Shown piece by piece: positions 18,532 to 27,516 of a stretch of DNA of 64,000 nucleotides. Position 1 is the first letter of the stretch. Every line of letters begins with the position of its first letter. The DNA is taken from NCBI RefSeq assembly GCF_001905505.1, contig NZ_LIPG01000005.1:661621-725620 (forward strand). Direction: 5' to 3'. Position numbers and translations under genes: made by a program. This stretch comes from Streptomyces sp. CB02058 (GTDB lineage Bacteria > Actinomycetota > Actinomycetes > Streptomycetales > Streptomycetaceae). The notes under the pieces were generated by a model. The model saw only the letters and a list, made by a program, of their open reading frames with translations, was not told the origin of the DNA and made no database searches.

Positions 18532-18912
18532 CATGCCCGGGGGCATCCCGGGGGCGTGCCGGAGGTGTCCCCGGGGCGTGTGCCGGGCGCCGGATGCCCG
18601 AGGAGTGCCCGAAAGGGCCCGGACGGCTGCCCGAACCTGCCGACGGGTCGGTTTGCGGGGATGTCCGCGTGCGGGTGTGGGCGGGCCTGTTCGGGACTGT
18701 TCGCCCGGTTCCCTGGCGTCGTGGGCCGGCTCGGGCGGAACGGCCCGGGATGTACGTGAGAGCAGTGCAATTGCACATATTAAATTCGTCAGTTGTAGGA
18801 AGTGCGTAAAGTCCACCCTGTCCAAAACTGATGGAGTGACTCCCGTCACAGTGGCGTGGCGTGCCACCTACGAGCCTGCCACTGTGCGAAGGCGGCCGGG
18901 CGGGGCAGTTGG
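18532..18912. other. Gap between the bldC terminator and the DUF6274 gene
   Basis: I see no gene here. From 18535 to 18610 there are repeated runs of G and C (for example CCCGGGGGCATCCCGGGGGC) that could form strong secondary structure. An AT-rich patch with ATTAAATTCG lies near 18780. No promoter could be assigned. Confidence 0.45.
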
Positions 18913-19224
18913 TCATGCGGCGGGAGGGCTTTGGTCCTTCTCCGGCTCCTCCGGCTCACCCGGAGAGGGGTGCGGGCCGGTCTTCGCCCCCCACTCCCTC
19001 GCGGGGGCTTCGGCGGCGGTCTCCGGGGCCGGCGGCGGATCGTCCGCCGTGCGGGGCTCCTGCGACCTGTACGGCGCCTGTGGGGCCGTCAGGGGCTCCA
19101 TGGCGAGCCGCAGCAGGCGATGGCAGATCGGGCAGTGCCGGGTGAGGTGGCGGTAGCCGGAAGCTGCCGCCAGATGGGCGCGCAGCAGCGCGCGGGTCTC
19201 GTGCCTTTCCGTGGGCGCAGGCAT
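18913..19224 (-). CDS. DUF6274-type small protein with CxxC motif
   Basis: This 103-residue protein starts MPAPTERHETRALLRAHL, continues with an Ala-rich helix, and then carries HLTRHCPICHRLLRLAME, where two Cys and two His residues could bind zinc. The C-terminal half is rich in Pro, Glu and Ala and probably unstructured. The first half matches what I remember as the DUF6274 family beside bldC in Streptomyces. The ATG at 19224 was chosen because the open frame upstream runs into tRNA sequence. Function is unknown. Confidence 0.75.
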   Translation of the reverse strand: MPAPTERHETRALLRAHLAAASGYRHLTRHCPICHRLLRLAMEPLTAPQAPYRSQEPRTADDPPPAPETAAEAPAREWGAKTGPHPSPGEPEEPEKDQSPPAA

Positions 19225-19326
19225 GCGTGCGGCCTCCCGGTGGACCCGGCCGCCCCGCGTCGAGGGAAACAGGGGCGGACTCCGTCCTACGGAGTTACTC
19301 GCGGCGCGCGCCCGCGTCAAGACGCA

Positions 19327-19359
19327 CGAAAGCCCGGATCCAGGGGATCCGGGCTTTCG
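19327..19359 (-). terminator. Terminator of tRNA-Asp
   Basis: A 15-bp perfect stem (CGAAAGCCCGGATCC and its complement) has a three-base loop, 8 bases past the tRNA on the minus strand. Confidence 0.85.
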
Positions 19360-19366
19360 TCTACTG

Positions 19367-19441
19367 CGGTCCTGACGGGATTTGAACCCGCGGCCTCCAC
19401 CTTGACAGGGTGGCGAGCACTCCAAACTGCTCCACAGGACC
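19367..19441 (-). tRNA. tRNA-Asp (anticodon GUC)
   Basis: A full cloverleaf is present: acceptor GGTCCTG/CAGGACC, anticodon stem CCACC/GGTGG with loop CTGTCAA, and T-loop GTTCAAATC. The anticodon is GUC, aspartate. No CCA is encoded. The same sequence occurs again at 25591-25665. Confidence 0.95.
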
Positions 19442-19557
19442 AGGTTTTCGCTTCCGGCCTTGCGGCTGGCTGCGAAGACAGACTCTACAGGAGGTCCCGG
19501 GGCCAGGTCGAACTCACTCAGCGTGCGGACGCCACTACGGCCCGGTGGAGGGCCCGT

Positions 19558-22500
19558 TCACGGTGCCGCCGCGTCGATCGCCTTCACGATCCGCTTGTCC
19601 GACACGGGCTGGGCGGTGCCCAGCGCGTGCGCGAAGTAGCTCACCCGGAGCTCCTCGATCATCCAGCGGATGTCCAGGACCTCCTGGGGCACGGGCCGTC
19701 CCTGCGGGAGCTGTTCGAGCAGCCAGGCGTACTCGTCCTGCATCTCGTGGACCTTCTCCATGCGCGTGGTGTCGCGCTGGACGTTCGTCGGCATCTGCTG
19801 GAGCCGGCGGTCCTCCGCGACGAGGTAGCGCATCAGGTCGGGCAGCCTGCGCAGTCCGGTCGCGGTGACGAAGCCGGGCGGCACGAGGCGGGCGAGGTGG
19901 TCCCGTACGTCCGTGACGTTGTTGATCAGGACCAGGCTGTTCGTGGACTTCAGCCGGCGCTCGCACGCCTGCCAGGCCGCCAGGATCTGCTGCACCTGGC
20001 CGATCGTGCGGACGGTGAGGTCCACCAGGTCGGCGCGGACCTTGTCGTACAGCTTCCGGAACGACGCCTCGTCCCAGGCCGGGCCGCCGTGCGCGGCGAT
20101 CAGCCGGTCGGCGGCCGCCGTCGCGCAGTCGTCGAACAGCGCCTGGACGGAGCCGTGCGGATTGCGGGACAGCGCCAGCTTCTGCTGGTTGCTGAGCTTG
20201 TCCGAGGCGAACTTGGCCGGGTTCACCGGGATGTTCAGCAGGATCAGCTTCCGGGTGCCGCGCCACATCGCCTGCTGCTGCTCTGCCTCCGTGTCGAAGA
20301 GCCGTACGGCCACGGTCTCGCCCTGGTCGACGAGGGCCGGGTACGCCTTCACCGGCTGGCCCGCCCGCCGGGTCTCGAAGACCCGGTTCAGGGTGCCGAT
20401 CGTCCAGTCGGTGAGCCCCGAGCGTTCGACGGACTCGCCGGAGGGCCCCGCGGTGGCGGCCGCGGCCTTGGAGAGGGCCTGGCGCGCCTTGGGGCGCAGC
20501 TGGATCTTCAGCGCCTCCAGGTCCTTGTCCTCGGCGACCTTGCGGCGCCGTTCGTCGGTGATCCGGAACGTGATCTTCAGATGGTCCGGGATGCGGGTCA
20601 GGTCGAAGTCGTCGGCCGTGACGGGCACACCGACCATCCGCTGGAGCTCACGGGCGAGCGTGAGCGGCAGGGGCTCCTGGAGGGGGACGGCACGGTCGAG
20701 GAACTTCGTGGCGTAGTTCGGGGCCGGGACGTAGTGCCTGCGGATCGGCTTGGGCAGCGAGCGGATCAGCTCGGTGACCACCTCTTCGCGCAGGCCCGGG
20801 ATCTGCCAGTCGAAGCCCTCGGAGGTGACCTGGTTGAGCACCTGGAGCGGGATGTGGACGGTCACACCGTCGGCGTCCGCGCCCGGCTCGAACTGGTAGG
20901 TCACCCGGAATTTGAGCTTCCCCTGGCGCCAGGAGTCCGGGTAGTCGTCCTTGGTGACGGCCCCGGCCTTCTCGTTGATGAGCATCGAGCGCTCGAAGTC
21001 GAGCGCGTCGGGCTCGTCACGGCGCTTGTGCTTCCACCAGGAGTCGAAGTGCGCGCCGGAGACGATGTGCTCGGGGATGCGCTGGTCGTAGAAGTCGAAG
21101 AGCGTCTCGTCGTCCACGAGGATGTCGCGGCGCCGGGCGCGGTGCTCCAGCTCCTCGACCTCGCCGAGCAGTTTGCGGTTGTCGTGGAAGAACTGGTGGT
21201 GCGTGCGCCAGTCCCCCTCGACCAGGGCGTTCCGGATGAACAGATCGCGGGACGCCTCCTGGTCGATACGGCCGAAATTGACCTTGCGCTGGGCGACGAT
21301 CGGCACGCCGTAGAGCGTGACCCGCTCGTACGCCATGACCGCGGCCTGGTCCTTCTCCCAGTGCGGCTCGCTGTAGGTGCGCTTCAGCAGGTGCTGGGCG
21401 AGGGGCTCGATCCACTCGGGCTCGACCTTCGCGTTGACCCGCGCCCACAGCCTCGACGTCTCGACCAGCTCGGCCGACATCACGAAGCGCGGCTGCTTCT
21501 TGAACAGCGCGGAGCCCGGGAAGATCGCGAACTTGGCGCTGCGGGCACCGAGGTACTCGTTCTTCTCGGTGTCCTTCAGCCCGATGTGCGACAGCAGCCC
21601 GGCCAGCAGCGAGGTGTGCACCGCCTGCTCGGGAGCGTCCTGGTCGTTGAGCTCGATGCCCATCTGCTTGGCGACCGTACGCAGCTGGGAGTAGATGTCC
21701 TGCCACTCACGGATGCGCAGGAAGTTCAGGTACTCCTGCTTGCACATCCGGCGGAAGCTGGAGGAGCCGCGCTCCTTCTGCTGCTCCCGGACGTAGCGCC
21801 ACAGGTTGAGGAACGCCAGGAAGTCGGACGTCTCGTCCTTGAAGCGGGCGTGGTTCTGGTCGGCCTGGGTCTGCTTCTCCGAGGGCCGCTCGCGCGGGTC
21901 CTGGATGGAGAGTGCCGAGGCGATGACCATGACCTCGCGGGCACAGCCGTTCTTGTCGGCCTCGATGACCATGCGGGCCAGGCGGGGGTCGACGGGCAGC
22001 TGGGAGAGCTTGCGGCCCAGCGGGGTGAGGCGCTTCTTCGGATCCTTCTCGCCGGGATCGAGCGCTCCGAGCTCCTGGAGCAGCTGGATGCCGTCGCGGA
22101 TGTTGCGGTGGTCCGGCGGGTCGATGAAGGGGAACTTCTCGATGTCGCCGAGGCCGGCCGCGGTCATCTGGAGGATGACGGAGGCGAGGTTGGTCCTCAG
22201 GATCTCCGGGTCGGTGAACTCCGGACGGGTCAGGAAGTCGTCCTCGGAGTACAGCCGGATGCAGATGCCGTCCGACGTACGGCCGCAGCGGCCCTTGCGC
22301 TGGTTGGCGCTGGCCTGTGAGATCCGCTCGATCGGCAGCCGCTGCACCTTGGTGCGGTGGCTGTAGCGCGAGATGCGGGCGTTGCCCGGGTCGATCACGT
22401 ACTTGATGCCGGGGACGGTCAGCGAGGTCTCCGCGACGTTCGTCGCCAGGACGATCCTGCGTCCGGTGTGGCGCTGGAACACGCGGTGCTGCTCGGCGTG

Positions 22501-23478
22501 CGAGAGGCGCGCGTAGAGGGGGAGCACCTCGGTGTGTCTGAGGTTGCGTTTGTTCAGCGCGTCCGCCGTGTCGCGGATCTCCCGCTCGCCCGAGAGGAAG
22601 ACGAGGACGTCGCCCGGGCCCTCGTGGTCCAGCTCGTCCACCGCGTCGCAGATCGCGGTGATCTGGTCCCGGTCGGAGTCCGAGGAGTTTTCCTCCAGGA
22701 GGGGGCGGTAGCGCACCTCCACCGGATACGTACGCCCGCTGACCTCCACGATCGGCGCCTCGCCGAAGTGCTTGGCGAAGCGCTCCGGGTCGATGGTCGC
22801 CGAGGTGATGACGACCTTCAGATCGGGGCGCTTGGGCAGCAGCCTGGCCAGATAGCCGAGCAGGAAGTCGATGTTCAGCGAACGCTCGTGCGCCTCGTCG
22901 ATGATGATCGTGTCGTAGGCGAGGAGCTCGCGGTCCGTCTGGATCTCGGCCAGCAGGATGCCGTCCGTCATCAGCTTCACGAAGGTCGCGTCCGGGTTCA
23001 CCTGGTCGGTGAAGCGCACCTTCCAGCCGACGGCCTCCCCGAGCGGGGTCTTCAGCTCGTCCGCGACGCGCTCGGCGACCGTGCGCGCGGCGATCCTGCG
23101 GGGCTGGGTGTGCCCGATCATGCCCCGGACACCGCGCCCCAGTTCCATGCAGATCTTGGGGATCTGCGTGGTCTTGCCGGAGCCGGTCTCGCCCGCGACG
23201 ATCACGACCTGGTGGTCGCGTATCGCCTCCAGGATCTCGTCCTTCTTCTGGCTGACCGGAAGCTGCTCCGGGTACGACAGAGCGGGCATCCGCGAGGCGC
23301 GGCCCGCGAGCCGCTCGGACGCCTTGCCTGCCTCGGCGGAGATCTCGTCCAGAACGGACTGGCGGGCCTCGGGCTTACGGATGCGTCGGGCACCCTCGAG
23401 CCGGCGGCCGAGCCGGTGCGCGTCGCGGAGCGAGAGCTGCCCGAGCTGGGACTGGAGATCGGCGAAGGAAGTAGACAT
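19558..23478 (-). CDS. hrpA: ATP-dependent RNA helicase HrpA
   Basis: This 1306-residue DEAH-box helicase has Walker A GETGSGKT at 96-103, TQPRR near 124, DEAH at 194-197, VITSATID as motif III, and ETSLTVPGI plus QRKGRCGR in the second RecA domain. A helicase-associated winged-helix region follows. The long C-terminal DUF3418-type region contains GADADGVTVHIPLQVLNQV near residue 870. Length and domain order equal those of the bacterial HrpA family, which acts in mRNA cleavage and in clearing stalled or collided ribosomes. The ATG at 23478 has a clean start. It is monocistronic, followed by tRNA-Asp on the same strand. Confidence 0.95.
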   Translation of the reverse strand: MSTSFADLQSQLGQLSLRDAHRLGRRLEGARRIRKPEARQSVLDEISAEAGKASERLAGRASRMPALSYPEQLPVSQKKDEILEAIRDHQVVIVAGETGSGKTTQIPKICMELGRGVRGMIGHTQPRRIAARTVAERVADELKTPLGEAVGWKVRFTDQVNPDATFVKLMTDGILLAEIQTDRELLAYDTIIIDEAHERSLNIDFLLGYLARLLPKRPDLKVVITSATIDPERFAKHFGEAPIVEVSGRTYPVEVRYRPLLEENSSDSDRDQITAICDAVDELDHEGPGDVLVFLSGEREIRDTADALNKRNLRHTEVLPLYARLSHAEQHRVFQRHTGRRIVLATNVAETSLTVPGIKYVIDPGNARISRYSHRTKVQRLPIERISQASANQRKGRCGRTSDGICIRLYSEDDFLTRPEFTDPEILRTNLASVILQMTAAGLGDIEKFPFIDPPDHRNIRDGIQLLQELGALDPGEKDPKKRLTPLGRKLSQLPVDPRLARMVIEADKNGCAREVMVIASALSIQDPRERPSEKQTQADQNHARFKDETSDFLAFLNLWRYVREQQKERGSSSFRRMCKQEYLNFLRIREWQDIYSQLRTVAKQMGIELNDQDAPEQAVHTSLLAGLLSHIGLKDTEKNEYLGARSAKFAIFPGSALFKKQPRFVMSAELVETSRLWARVNAKVEPEWIEPLAQHLLKRTYSEPHWEKDQAAVMAYERVTLYGVPIVAQRKVNFGRIDQEASRDLFIRNALVEGDWRTHHQFFHDNRKLLGEVEELEHRARRRDILVDDETLFDFYDQRIPEHIVSGAHFDSWWKHKRRDEPDALDFERSMLINEKAGAVTKDDYPDSWRQGKLKFRVTYQFEPGADADGVTVHIPLQVLNQVTSEGFDWQIPGLREEVVTELIRSLPKPIRRHYVPAPNYATKFLDRAVPLQEPLPLTLARELQRMVGVPVTADDFDLTRIPDHLKITFRITDERRRKVAEDKDLEALKIQLRPKARQALSKAAAATAGPSGESVERSGLTDWTIGTLNRVFETRRAGQPVKAYPALVDQGETVAVRLFDTEAEQQQAMWRGTRKLILLNIPVNPAKFASDKLSNQQKLALSRNPHGSVQALFDDCATAAADRLIAAHGGPAWDEASFRKLYDKVRADLVDLTVRTIGQVQQILAAWQACERRLKSTNSLVLINNVTDVRDHLARLVPPGFVTATGLRRLPDLMRYLVAEDRRLQQMPTNVQRDTTRMEKVHEMQDEYAWLLEQLPQGRPVPQEVLDIRWMIEELRVSYFAHALGTAQPVSDKRIVKAIDAAAP

Positions 23479-23838
23479 ACGGACCCCAGGATCTCACCCG
23501 GGCGCGAGGAGTGGCGAACGCATTTCACGCGGGCCCTGTCACGCCCACCCGCGGGCCGGTCACGTCCAGCCGCCGGCCGGTCACGTCCACCCGCGGGCCC
23601 GGTCACGTCCAGCCGTGGACGCGTCGCTCCCCGCCACCGGTCCGCCACGACGGTGGTCACCGAACGGGATGGCGTGGTGACAGGACGTACTATTCCGGGC
23701 AGCTGATCACCCGGTCCCCACGTGAGGCGGTGCCATGTCCCGGGGCATACCCGCAGCCGCCGAACTCTCCGTGCCGAGGGTGCAGGCGGACCCCGCGTCT
23801 CTCCTCCCCTCCCCCCACGCACTCGCACGGAGCGCCGC
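23479..23838. other. Divergent gap between hrpA and the DsbA-like gene
   Basis: These 360 bases hold the two divergent promoters but no clear gene. Near the hrpA side there is a run of imperfect 21-22 bp direct repeats (23547-23610). TACTATTCCG near 23690 offers a possible -10 for the rightward gene. Confidence 0.45.
23547..23610. repeat. Three 21-22 bp direct repeats upstream of hrpA
   Basis: Units start at 23547, 23568 and 23589. Each ends with CCGGTCACGTCC, and the first half alternates between ACCCGCGGG and AGCCGCCGG. A fourth, worn copy (GGGCCCTGTCACGCCC) precedes them. They lie 70-130 bases upstream of the hrpA start on its promoter side, so they could be regulatory sites or simply slippage products. 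Confidence 0.7.
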
Positions 23839-24600
23839 ATGCCCACGCCCACCCGTCCCTCGTCCTCCGCGAAGAAACCGGTCCTCCTCGGCCTCGTCGT
23901 CGTGATCGCCGCCGGGCTGCTCGGCTTCGTCTCCTACCGGGCCACCGCCCCCGAGGACCAGGGCTCCGGTACTCCGGCCACCGTGACGACCAGCGGCCCG
24001 GACTCCGACCTCTACCGGCAGCTGGCGGAACTGGCCAGGCGCGACGCGGACGACAAGCTGGCCCGGGGCCGCACCGACGCCCCGGTCGTCCTCATCGAAT
24101 ACGCCGACTTCCGGTGCTCCTACTGCGGGAAGTTCGCCCGGGACACCGAACCCGAACTGATCGAGAAGTACGTCGAGGACGGCACCCTGCGCATCGAGTG
24201 GCGCAACTTCCCGATCTTCGGCAAGGAGTCCGAGGCCGCCGCCCGTGCCTCCTGGGCCGCCGGACAGCAGGACCGCTTCTGGGCCTTCCACCGGGCCGCC
24301 TACGCCGAGGACGCCAAGGAGAAGGGCTTCGGCCCGGCGCGTCTGCGGGTCCTCGCCCAGCAGGCCGGGGTGAAGGACCTGGACCGCTTCGCGCGCGACA
24401 CCGAGAGCGCGGAGGCGAACGCGGCGGTCGGCGCCGACCGGGACCAGGCCTACGGGATCGGCGCCACGTCCACCCCGTCCTTCCTCATCAACGGCCACCC
24501 CGTGGCGGGAGCGCAGCCGACGGCCGTCTTCACCCAGGCCATCGAGTCCGCGGCGGCGGAGGCCGCGAACGTCGGAAGCGCCGGGGACCCCGCGAAGTGA
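23839..24600 (+). CDS. DsbA-like thioredoxin-fold membrane-anchored oxidoreductase
   Basis: This 253-residue protein has a short charged start, one transmembrane anchor (about 13-35, PVLLGLVVVIAAGLLGF) and an exported DsbA/thioredoxin_4 domain. The active site is FRCSYCGKF (Cys-Ser-Tyr-Cys, about residues 92-95). The cis-proline loop GATSTPSFLINGHP is near residue 215, as in DsbG/BdbD-like proteins. It should form or shuffle disulfides outside the membrane. Its stop overlaps the GTG of a CcdA-like membrane protein (GTGA), so the two are made together, with the partner probably passing electrons to or from it. The ATG at 23839 gives a normal anchor; the upstream open frame lacks a ribosome site. 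Confidence 0.9.
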   Translation: MPTPTRPSSSAKKPVLLGLVVVIAAGLLGFVSYRATAPEDQGSGTPATVTTSGPDSDLYRQLAELARRDADDKLARGRTDAPVVLIEYADFRCSYCGKFARDTEPELIEKYVEDGTLRIEWRNFPIFGKESEAAARASWAAGQQDRFWAFHRAAYAEDAKEKGFGPARLRVLAQQAGVKDLDRFARDTESAEANAAVGADRDQAYGIGATSTPSFLINGHPVAGAQPTAVFTQAIESAAAEAANVGSAGDPAK

Positions 24601-25439
24601 CCCCGGACATCGGCTACTTCGCGGCCCTGCTCGGCGGTCTGCTCGCCCTGCTCAGCCCATGCGGCGCCCTGCTGCTCCCGGCCTTCTTCGCGTACTCCGC
24701 CGGCACCGCCTCGCGGCTGCTGGCCCGTACGGGGATCTTCTACGCCGGGCTCGCCACCACCCTCGTCCCGCTGGGCGCGGCCGGCTCGTACGCCGGACGG
24801 CTCCTCCACGGCCACCGGGACGCGCTCGTGCTCGGCGCGGGCTGGCTGATCATCGCCCTCGGCCTCGCCCAGATCCTTGGCCTGGGCTTCGCCTCCCGCC
24901 GGATCGCGGCGGTCGGCGGACGTATCCGGCCCACGACCGCGCTGTCCGTGTACGCCCTGGGCGCGGTGCACGGGCTGGCAGGATTCTGCGCGGGCCCGAT
25001 CCTCGGCAGCGTCCTCACGGTGGCGGCGGTCAGCGGCAGCCCCGTCTACGGAGGGCTGCTGCTCGCCGTCTACGCGCTGGGCATGGCCGTGCCGCTGTTC
25101 GTGCTCGCCCTGCTCTGGGAACGCTTCGACCTCGGCCACCGGGCCTGGCTGCGCGGCAGGCCGCTCCACGTGGGCCGCTTCGGACTGCACAGCACCTCGC
25201 TCCTGTCCGGCCTCCTGTTCATCGGGCTCGGCGCGCTCTTCCTCGTGTACGACGGGTCGGCCGCGCTGCCCGGACTGCTGGACGCGGACGCCTCGTTCGC
25301 CGTCGAGCAGTGGGCCCAGCGCCTCGGGGAACGGGTGCCGGACGCGGCGGCGCTGATGGCCCTGGTGGCCGTGGTGCTGGTGGGGCTGACCGTGCAGGCG
25401 GTACGGCGGCGGCGTAACGGCCGGGCGGGAACGGGCTGA
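24597..25439 (+). CDS. CcdA/DsbD-type membrane electron carrier
   Basis: This 280-residue protein contains about six transmembrane helices. The first includes LLSPCGALLLPAF (Cys near residue 20) and the fourth includes GLAGFCAGPILGSVLTVA. These two membrane cysteines next to prolines are the CcdA/DsbD hallmark, moving reducing power from cytoplasmic thioredoxin to exported proteins. The helix TGLLFIGLGALFL-like segment and a final helix before a basic tail (RRRRNG) complete it. It is translationally coupled to the DsbA-like gene, so that protein is the likely partner. A terminator and three tRNA genes on the other strand follow. Confidence 0.9.
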   Translation: MTPDIGYFAALLGGLLALLSPCGALLLPAFFAYSAGTASRLLARTGIFYAGLATTLVPLGAAGSYAGRLLHGHRDALVLGAGWLIIALGLAQILGLGFASRRIAAVGGRIRPTTALSVYALGAVHGLAGFCAGPILGSVLTVAAVSGSPVYGGLLLAVYALGMAVPLFVLALLWERFDLGHRAWLRGRPLHVGRFGLHSTSLLSGLLFIGLGALFLVYDGSAALPGLLDADASFAVEQWAQRLGERVPDAAALMALVAVVLVGLTVQAVRRRRNGRAGTG

Positions 25440-25459
25440 GCCGGCGGGTGGCGTACGAC

Positions 25460-25488
25460 GAAGGCCCCGTCCTGTGGACGGGGCCTTC
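25460..25488. terminator. Bidirectional terminator between the CcdA-like gene and the tRNA cluster
   Basis: GAAGGCCCCGTCC and its exact complement form a 13-bp stem with a three-base loop. It is placed to stop both the CcdA-like transcript and the convergent tRNA transcript. Confidence 0.85.
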
Positions 25489-25491
25489 GGG

Positions 25492-25568
25492 TGGTGGCTG
25501 GGGCCGGGATCGAACCGGCGACCTATCGCTTTTCAGGCGATCGCTCGTACCAACTGAGCTACCCAGCC
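25492..25568 (-). tRNA. tRNA-Phe (anticodon GAA)
   Basis: The cloverleaf has acceptor GGCTGGG/CCCAGCC, anticodon stem ATCGC/GCGAT with loop CTGAAAA, and T-arm GGTTCGATCC. The anticodon is GAA, phenylalanine. Here ACCA at the 3' end is encoded, unlike the neighbouring tRNA-Asp and tRNA-Glu genes. Confidence 0.95.
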
Positions 25569-25590
25569 ACGCAGCTCATACGGGCTGCAG

Positions 25591-25665
25591 CGGTCCTGAC
25601 GGGATTTGAACCCGCGGCCTCCACCTTGACAGGGTGGCGAGCACTCCAAACTGCTCCACAGGACC
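25591..25665 (-). tRNA. tRNA-Asp (anticodon GUC), second copy
   Basis: The mature sequence is the same as the tRNA-Asp at 19367-19441: acceptor GGTCCTG/CAGGACC and anticodon loop CTGTCAA. It is the middle gene of a Glu-Asp-Phe cluster read on the minus strand. Confidence 0.95.
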
Positions 25666-25704
25666 TGGCTAATGTGCGAGACAAGTCTCGCACACGGTAA
25701 AGCG

Positions 25705-25777
25705 TGCCCCCAACGGGATTCGAACCCGTGCTACCGCCTTGAAAGGGCGGCGTCCTGGGCCACTAGACGATGAGGGC
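25705..25777 (-). tRNA. tRNA-Glu (anticodon UUC)
   Basis: The cloverleaf has acceptor GCCCTCA/TGGGGGC with one G-T pair, anticodon stem CCGCC/GGCGG with loop CTTTCAA, and T-arm GGTTCGAATC. The anticodon is UUC, glutamate. It is the first gene of the minus-strand cluster. Confidence 0.95.
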
Positions 25778-25857
25778 TAAGGGCCCACCTGCGCGCTTTC
25801 CAGCGCGTCGGGGACGTGAGAAGCATATGTGATGGCAGGAGGTATCGCCAAAACGGT

Positions 25858-27393
25858 TTAGGGGGAGGTCGTGGAGGGGCTCGGAGAGGGCGGGGGAGTC
25901 TTCAGGTTCTCCTCCGGCAGATGGCGGCTGACCTCGGCGGTCGTCAGGCCGAGGCCGCCGAGGGTGATCTCGTCCCACGCCTGGAGATGCCGGGTCGTGC
26001 GGTCCAGGTAGAGCACCGAGGCACGCACCTTCTCGGGCTTCTCGTTCTGCACGGCACGCAGTCCGCCGCCGCCCGCGGAGCCCTCGACCTTCAGCCGCGT
26101 GCCCAGGGGGAGCAGCTCGTTGACCCGGTGGTGCACATGGCCGGCCAGGACCAGCGGGACCGTTCCGTCCGTCTCCCGGGCCGCGTTCGGATCGTGCGCC
26201 ACCGCGATGTCCACCGGGGTGCCCGCCCGCTTCTGGTCGCGGATCGCCGAGGCGAGGCGCATGCCCGCGAGCTGCTCGGCCGCCTTGCCGCCCGTGGGGC
26301 GCGTGCGGTCGGGGGTGAACTGCGGGTCCCCGGTGCCCGCGATGCGCACACCGGCCACGGTGACGGCCCTCCCCTCGTCCAGGACGTGCACGTTCTTCAT
26401 CTTCTCCAGGTAGGCCTGGGTCTCCTTCGAGTCGTGGTTGCCCCGCACCCACACATAGGGGGCTCCGAGGTCGCGGGCCGGGTCGAGGAAGCCGTTCTCC
26501 GCGGCCGTCCCGTGGTCCATCGTGTCCCCGGAGTCGATGATCACGTCGATCTCGTACTGCTCGACGAGCGAGCCGATGATGTGCCAGGCGGCGGGGTTGA
26601 GATGGATGTCGGAGACCTGGAGGACCCGGATGGTCGCCGGGTCCGGCTGGTAGACGGGGAGCGTGGACGTGGCGTCGTAGAGCTTGGTGACGTTGGTGAC
26701 GAGCCTGGCCAGTTCCTGCTGGTAGACGTCGAACTCCGTGACGATCGACCGGGCGTCGCCGACGACCGAGGGGGCGCTGGAGAGCAGCCCGGAGAACTTC
26801 GGCTCCAGGACGGACTTCGGGTTCCAGGTGGCGTACGCGCTGATGCCCGAGGCGGCCAGCAGCGCCAGGGCGAGCCCCCCGGCGGCCAGGGCCCTGCGCG
26901 GACGGCGGTAGACGAGGAGCCCGAGCGCGGTGGCGCCGGAGACCACGGCCACGCAGGAGCGGACGGCCAGCTCACGGGTGCCGGTCGCGACGTCGTCGGT
27001 GACCTCGTCCTGGAGTCCGGCCAGGCGTTCGGGGTGCTTGACCAGGGCCTGCGAGCGCTCCGGGTCCAGCTGGTCGACGTCCACGTCCAGGCGGACCGGG
27101 GCGTGGTGGGAGTCCAGCTCCAGCGCGCCGAGCGGCGACACGTTGATCTTCGTGCCGCCGCTCACCGAGGGCCGCAGGGTCATGGTGGTGTCCATGGGGC
27201 CCACGGGCGTACGCACGCTTCCGACGACCAGCAGCCCGAGCCACGCCCCCAGGACGACCACGGCCAGCAGGCCGAACCCGCGCTTCCAGGGGTGCGCGGC
27301 GGGCACGAGTCCGCCTGCCGGGGCGGCGGTACGCGAGCGGGAGCGGCGGAGGCGGCGGACATGGGCGGCTGCGGCGTGGAACGGGCGTGCCAT
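25858..27393 (-). CDS. Membrane-bound calcineurin-like metallophosphoesterase
   Basis: This 511-residue protein has a transmembrane helix near residues 35-55 (LLAVVVLGAWLGLLVV), further helices around 150-200 and a C-terminal phosphoesterase domain. The metal-binding motifs are in order: QVSDIHLN (D-x-H), IDSGDTMDHG (G-D), VRGNHDSKE (G-N-H-D), AVAHDPN and AGHVHHR (G-H-x-H). The topology with several helices places the catalytic domain next to the membrane. The C-terminus is a Pro/Ser/Thr tail. Start choice is uncertain: ATG at 27393 is used, and an ATG 12 codons upstream is possible; neither has a good ribosome site. The substrate is unknown. Confidence 0.85.
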   Translation of the reverse strand: MARPFHAAAAHVRRLRRSRSRTAAPAGGLVPAAHPWKRGFGLLAVVVLGAWLGLLVVGSVRTPVGPMDTTMTLRPSVSGGTKINVSPLGALELDSHHAPVRLDVDVDQLDPERSQALVKHPERLAGLQDEVTDDVATGTRELAVRSCVAVVSGATALGLLVYRRPRRALAAGGLALALLAASGISAYATWNPKSVLEPKFSGLLSSAPSVVGDARSIVTEFDVYQQELARLVTNVTKLYDATSTLPVYQPDPATIRVLQVSDIHLNPAAWHIIGSLVEQYEIDVIIDSGDTMDHGTAAENGFLDPARDLGAPYVWVRGNHDSKETQAYLEKMKNVHVLDEGRAVTVAGVRIAGTGDPQFTPDRTRPTGGKAAEQLAGMRLASAIRDQKRAGTPVDIAVAHDPNAARETDGTVPLVLAGHVHHRVNELLPLGTRLKVEGSAGGGGLRAVQNEKPEKVRASVLYLDRTTRHLQAWDEITLGGLGLTTAEVSRHLPEENLKTPPPSPSPSTTSP

Positions 27394-27516
27394 TGGGCGC
27401 GTATGCCCCGTTCGGGCGGCAGGCATGCGGGCCGACGGGCCGGGGTGGGCCGGGCGGGTGGCCGGGAGGACGGGCGGGGCCGCCCGTCCGGGGCGTGCGT
27501 ACGTGACAATGGCGGA

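Noticed and set aside
18427..18867. Minus-strand frame across the bldC 3' region
   Set aside because: It runs through the bldC terminator and lacks codon bias.
25495..25777. tRNA cluster as a phage attachment site
   Set aside because: No partial tRNA duplications or integrase gene nearby; the repeated tRNA-Asp is a full functional copy.
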